Made by a program: the position numbers and the translations under genes
Shown here: piece by piece, positions 61,260 through 64,000 of the stretch
How positions within the stretch are numbered: position 1 is the stretch's first letter
Layout: each line of letters opens with the position of its first letter
Assembly (NCBI RefSeq): GCF_020554865.1
Contig: NZ_JAJCIC010000017.1
Location: forward strand, 1-64,000
Length of the DNA: 64,000 nucleotides
Direction: 5' to 3'
Source of the DNA: Lacrimispora sp. 210928-DFI.3.58
GTDB taxonomy: Bacteria; Bacillota; Clostridia; Lachnospirales; Lachnospiraceae
Notes under the pieces: generated by a model
The model's database searches: none
Told to the model about the DNA's origin: nothing
Seen by the model: the letters and a program-made list of their open reading frames with translations, nothing else

Positions 61260-62819
61260 ATGAGCAGATCAGATTACAGACGCCGTCAGGCCCGCAGACG
61301 CAGGCAGAAGTTTGCCCGCCTGTCCCGGCATCTTCCCACTTTTATCGTATTACTTATCATCACAGTTCTGACCGGGGCCTTGCTTTTCGGCCTTTTTCGT
61401 TTTGTGCTGAAAAAACAGCCGCAAAGCAGCGTTGAGCGGCTGATACAGGCAGAAGGAGGGGCTGCGGGCAAAGAGAATGGGGCTCATGGAAGCTCCAGCG
61501 GCAGCTTTGGCGGTTCCGGGGAAAATGGCAATACCGGAGCGTCAGGCCCTGACGAAACCAATGGTTCCGGCAGCGCTCCCTCCTCCCGGGAGCCCCAGGA
61601 CGAAGTGGACCGCCTGATTGCCCAGGCTGACCGCATTGCCATGGGCTATGACTATGACGGCGCCGCCGCCCTTCTCACGGAGGAACATGCCGGCGGGATC
61701 GACCTGTCTGACTCACGCATACAGGCTGCCCTTACGCGCTATGAAACGGAGAAGGCTGCCCTTGTTCCCGCCGATATGCAGGAGATCACCCACATATTTT
61801 TCCATTCCCTGATCATGGATAACGCCAAGGCCTTTGACGGTGACAAGGATGCTGCCAACTACAATTCCGTTATGACCACAAAGGCTGAATTTTTAAAGAT
61901 CTTAGAGGCCATGTACCAAAAGGGCTATGTACTGGTCCGCCTCCACGACATTGCCTGTGAATCCACGGGCGCAGACGGTCAGACATCCTTTTCCTGGGGA
62001 AATATCATGCTGCCGGAGGGCAAAAAGCCCTTTGTCATGTCCCAGGATGATGTCTGCTACTACCCCTACATGGAAGGCGATGGCTTTGCCAGCCGGATCG
62101 TGATCGGGGAGGATGGCAAGCCCACCTGCGAAATGGTGATGGATGACGGCTCTGTGTCCATTGGCTCCTATGACCTGATCCCTCTTCTGGAGGACTTCAT
62201 TGAGGAGCATCCCGACTTTTCCTACAAAGGAGCCAGGGCCGTCATTGCATTTACAGGTTATGAAGGCATTTTAGGCTACCGCACCGCCTCCTCCTACAGC
62301 AGCAGCCCTACCTATGAGGAGGACAGGCAGTCTGCTGCCCAGGTGGCCCAGTGCTTAAGGGACAATGGCTGGGAGCTGGCCTCCCACAGCTGGGGGCATC
62401 TTCAGCTGGGAGTGGCAAAAGATCCGGAGGAGGGCTTTGCCATTTCTGAGGAGCGCTTCCGCACAGATACGGATAAATGGGAGGCGGAGGTGGAATCCCT
62501 CATCGGGCCTACGGACATCCTCCTTTATCCTTTTGGCAATGACATTTCTGACTGGCATGCCTACAGTCAGGATAACTCACGTTTTACCTACCTCTATTCC
62601 AAGGGCTTCCGCTATTTCTGCAATGTGGATGCCAGCAAACCCTGCTGGGTACAGAAGGGTTCCACCTACCTGCGCATGGCACGCAGGAATCTGGACGGCT
62701 ACCGCCTCTATGAGGACATGGTGCAGACAGATCCTGCGAAAAAACGTCTCACAGACCTGTTTGAAGCTGCAGACATTTTCGATCCTGCCAGGCCTACTCC
62801 TGTCACCTGGAGCTATTAA
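61260..62819 (+). CDS. Membrane-anchored polysaccharide deacetylase (CE4)
   Basis: 519 residues. A strongly basic N-terminus and one membrane segment (about 27-51) are followed by a Gly/Ser-rich linker (about 65-115), a helical spacer, and a NodB-like deacetylase domain. MSQDDV corresponds to the TFDD metal motif and SHSWGH to the HxxxH zinc motif. Removes N- or O-acetyl groups from cell-wall or surface glycans outside the membrane. Preceded by GGAG about eleven bases before ATG. Monocistronic. Confidence 0.87.
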   Translation: MSRSDYRRRQARRRRQKFARLSRHLPTFIVLLIITVLTGALLFGLFRFVLKKQPQSSVERLIQAEGGAAGKENGAHGSSSGSFGGSGENGNTGASGPDETNGSGSAPSSREPQDEVDRLIAQADRIAMGYDYDGAAALLTEEHAGGIDLSDSRIQAALTRYETEKAALVPADMQEITHIFFHSLIMDNAKAFDGDKDAANYNSVMTTKAEFLKILEAMYQKGYVLVRLHDIACESTGADGQTSFSWGNIMLPEGKKPFVMSQDDVCYYPYMEGDGFASRIVIGEDGKPTCEMVMDDGSVSIGSYDLIPLLEDFIEEHPDFSYKGARAVIAFTGYEGILGYRTASSYSSSPTYEEDRQSAAQVAQCLRDNGWELASHSWGHLQLGVAKDPEEGFAISEERFRTDTDKWEAEVESLIGPTDILLYPFGNDISDWHAYSQDNSRFTYLYSKGFRYFCNVDASKPCWVQKGSTYLRMARRNLDGYRLYEDMVQTDPAKKRLTDLFEAADIFDPARPTPVTWSY

Positions 62820-62833
62820 CGGAAGGGCGCCCT

Positions 62834-62858
62834 AACAGTTCAGGCGCCCTGAACTGTT
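62834..62858. repeat. Perfect palindrome after the deacetylase gene
   Basis: AACAGTTCAGG and CCTGAACTGTT pair around CGC. A second, overlapping pairing (GGGCGCC with GGCGCCC) is possible. No T-run follows. Likely a transcript end or mRNA-stabilising hairpin. Confidence 0.55.
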
Positions 62859-62945
62859 GCCGCAGAAGGTCTCCTGGCAGAACGGTTTTCCCTCCTTGAC
62901 ATATAATAAAGCAAGGAACGCAATGTTATATGAAAGGAGCATTTC

Positions 62946-63713
62946 ATGATTCCCAAATTGGAATGTAACAGGGTCAGCTATTCCTACCACTCCTTAGATG
63001 GTGAGACACTGGCCCTTTCTGATATATCCTTTTCTGTGGCCTCCGGGGAATTTATCGCCATTGTGGGGCCGTCGGGCTGTGGAAAATCTACCCTTTTATC
63101 TCTCTTAAGCGGCCTTACAGAGCCGGAACAGGGAGAGATCCTCATTGACGGAAAGCCCTTAAAGGACTCTCCCTCTGCCACAGGATACATGCTGCAGAAG
63201 GATCATCTCTTTGAATGGCGGACCATTTTCTCCAACGTAGCCCTGGGCCTTGAGATCCAGAAGCGCCTTGACGGCCAGACAAAAGAGGAGCTTCTGGAGA
63301 TGCTTGACTCCTATGGGCTGACAGGCTTTGAACACGCAAAGCCCTCGGAGCTGTCCGGCGGCATGCGCCAGAGAGCGGCGCTCATACGCACACTGGCCTT
63401 AAAGCCTGATCTCCTCCTCCTTGACGAGCCCTTTTCTGCCCTTGATTACCAGACAAGGCTGACAGTCTGTGATGACATTGGCTCCATCCTTCAGAAAACC
63501 GGAAAGACAGCCATCCTTGTGACTCACGACCTGTCAGAGGCCATCAGTGTGGCTGACCGCATTATCATCCTCACTCCCAGGCCCGGACGGATCAAATCCA
63601 TTTTACCTATCACCTTTCCCGCGGACTGCAAAAGCCCTCTGGCACGGCGCAACTGCCCGGAATTTTCCAATTATTTTAATTCTGTATGGAAGGAGCTGAA
63701 GGTTTATGGATAA
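62946..63713 (+). CDS. ABC transporter ATPase (SsuB/TauB/ThiZ type)
   Basis: 255-residue ATP-binding subunit: Walker A GPSGCGKST (about 40-48), Q-loop MLQKDHLFEW, signature LSGGMRQR, Walker B LLLLDEPFSALD, H-loop VTHD. The build and the partner permease are those of the nitrate/sulfonate/taurine and pyrimidine-precursor importers. Substrate unknown; no binding-protein gene is visible before the window ends. AAGGAGC precedes ATG. Confidence 0.93.
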   Translation: MIPKLECNRVSYSYHSLDGETLALSDISFSVASGEFIAIVGPSGCGKSTLLSLLSGLTEPEQGEILIDGKPLKDSPSATGYMLQKDHLFEWRTIFSNVALGLEIQKRLDGQTKEELLEMLDSYGLTGFEHAKPSELSGGMRQRAALIRTLALKPDLLLLDEPFSALDYQTRLTVCDDIGSILQKTGKTAILVTHDLSEAISVADRIIILTPRPGRIKSILPITFPADCKSPLARRNCPEFSNYFNSVWKELKVYG

Positions 63714-64000
63714 GAAAATATCTCTGTCCCAGCAGGAATTTGTGGAAAAGGAGCTGCGCCGCCGCCACCAGGTTGCGATCTGCCGCGTGATGCTCTTAGT
63801 CCTTTTGCTGGCATTGTGGGAGCTGGCTGCCTCTATGAACTGGATCGACAGCTTCATTTTCAGCTCCCCCTCCATGATCGCTCTCTGCCTGGTCCGCATG
63901 TTGAAGGATGGAAGCTTGTTTCTCCACACCGGCGTTACTCTCTTAGAAACCCTCATAAGCTTTGCCATCTGCACAGCCCTGGGCCTCCTCTGTGCCCTTC
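63706..64000 (+). CDS. ABC transporter permease (SsuC/TauC type), cut by window edge
   Basis: First 98 codons only. AAGGAG at 63690-63695 precedes ATG 63706, which overlaps the ATPase stop by eight bases. A cytoplasmic lead (about 1-24) is followed by a first membrane segment (VMLLVLLLALWELAASM), and FSSPSMIALCLVRMLKDGSLFLH is the usual pre-permease-domain stretch (given here in two parts: FSSPSMIALCL, LKDGSLFLH). Incomplete at the right end. Confidence 0.9.
   Translation, partial: MDKKISLSQQEFVEKELRRRHQVAICRVMLLVLLLALWELAASMNWIDSFIFSSPSMIALCLVRMLKDGSLFLHTGVTLLETLISFAICTALGLLCAL

Noticed and set aside
1..64000. CRISPR array, rRNA or tRNA genes
   Set aside because: No regularly spaced direct repeats and no recognisable rRNA or tRNA sequence were seen on either strand.

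Overview
The window reads as chromosomal DNA of a Gram-positive anaerobe of the Clostridia, most likely Lachnospiraceae (Clostridium cluster XIVa). The evidence is strong AGGAGG-type ribosome binding sites, a CIRCE/HrcA-controlled small heat-shock gene, a cyclic-di-GMP-I riboswitch, a DUF4364/DUF5716/DUF5717 cluster of the kind seen in that family, a TRAP transporter, oligoendopeptidase F, LrgAB and two MATE exporters. No rRNA, tRNA or CRISPR array was seen. Genus and species cannot be fixed by reading alone.

Layout. 1-9.8 kb: housekeeping and stress genes (Hsp20, MATE exporter, PepF, LrgAB, tandem GNAT, small alarmone synthetase, Mrp-type ATPase, FliB-like protein, Ogt). 9.86-10.11 kb: a 248-bp long inverted repeat. 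10.2-18.7 kb: a hydroxy-/carboxylic-acid module. A TRAP operon (dctP-dctQ-dctM-esterase) runs leftwards from a good promoter. Rightwards run a regulator made of a CdaR/PucR-type DNA-binding protein fused to a cytoplasmic DctP-like sensor domain, a second CdaR-like regulator and a LarA-family 2-hydroxyacid racemase.

18.8-42.6 kb: the centrepiece, a 21-gene leftward exopolysaccharide operon. It starts from a TTGACA/TATAAT promoter followed by a cyclic-di-GMP-I riboswitch with an intrinsic terminator. In transcription order it encodes a DivIVA-like scaffold, an SGNH esterase, a metallophosphoesterase, a Wzz-like chain-length protein, a second Wzz-like protein ending in a degenerate GGDEF domain, a Wzy polymerase, two GT2 enzymes, a left-handed beta-helix acyltransferase, a Wzx flippase, a third GT2, an acyltransferase-3 protein, an acyl carrier protein, an AMP-forming ligase, a second acyltransferase-3 protein, a WecG/TagA transferase, a membrane-anchored GH26 glycosidase, a GT4, and a GDP-D,D-heptose pathway (HddA, fused HddC-GmhB, GmhA). 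My reading is that c-di-GMP gates the making of an acyl-decorated, heptose-containing Wzy-type polysaccharide. An HPr-like protein lacking the active-site histidine follows.

42.7-48.5 kb: a LysR regulator, a second MATE exporter, a Tet(M)-like translational GTPase fused to a Rae1/YacP-type NYN endoribonuclease, and an MNT/HEPN pair just upstream of it. 48.7-49.5 kb: an SseB-domain gene. 49.5-54 kb: an accessory island or mobile-element scar with gene-poor DNA, a truncated sigma-like fragment, a Vat-type acetyltransferase, an Ntn-hydrolase, a CD3324-type protein and a tyrosine recombinase. 54.2-61 kb: YbaK, then a leftward cluster DUF5717 - DUF5716 (actin/Hsp70-like) - TPR protein, divergent from a DUF4364 regulator. 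61.3 kb to the end: a membrane-anchored polysaccharide deacetylase and an ABC importer (ATPase plus a permease cut by the window edge).

Start sites were set by ribosome binding sites; several are shorter than the longest open frame.
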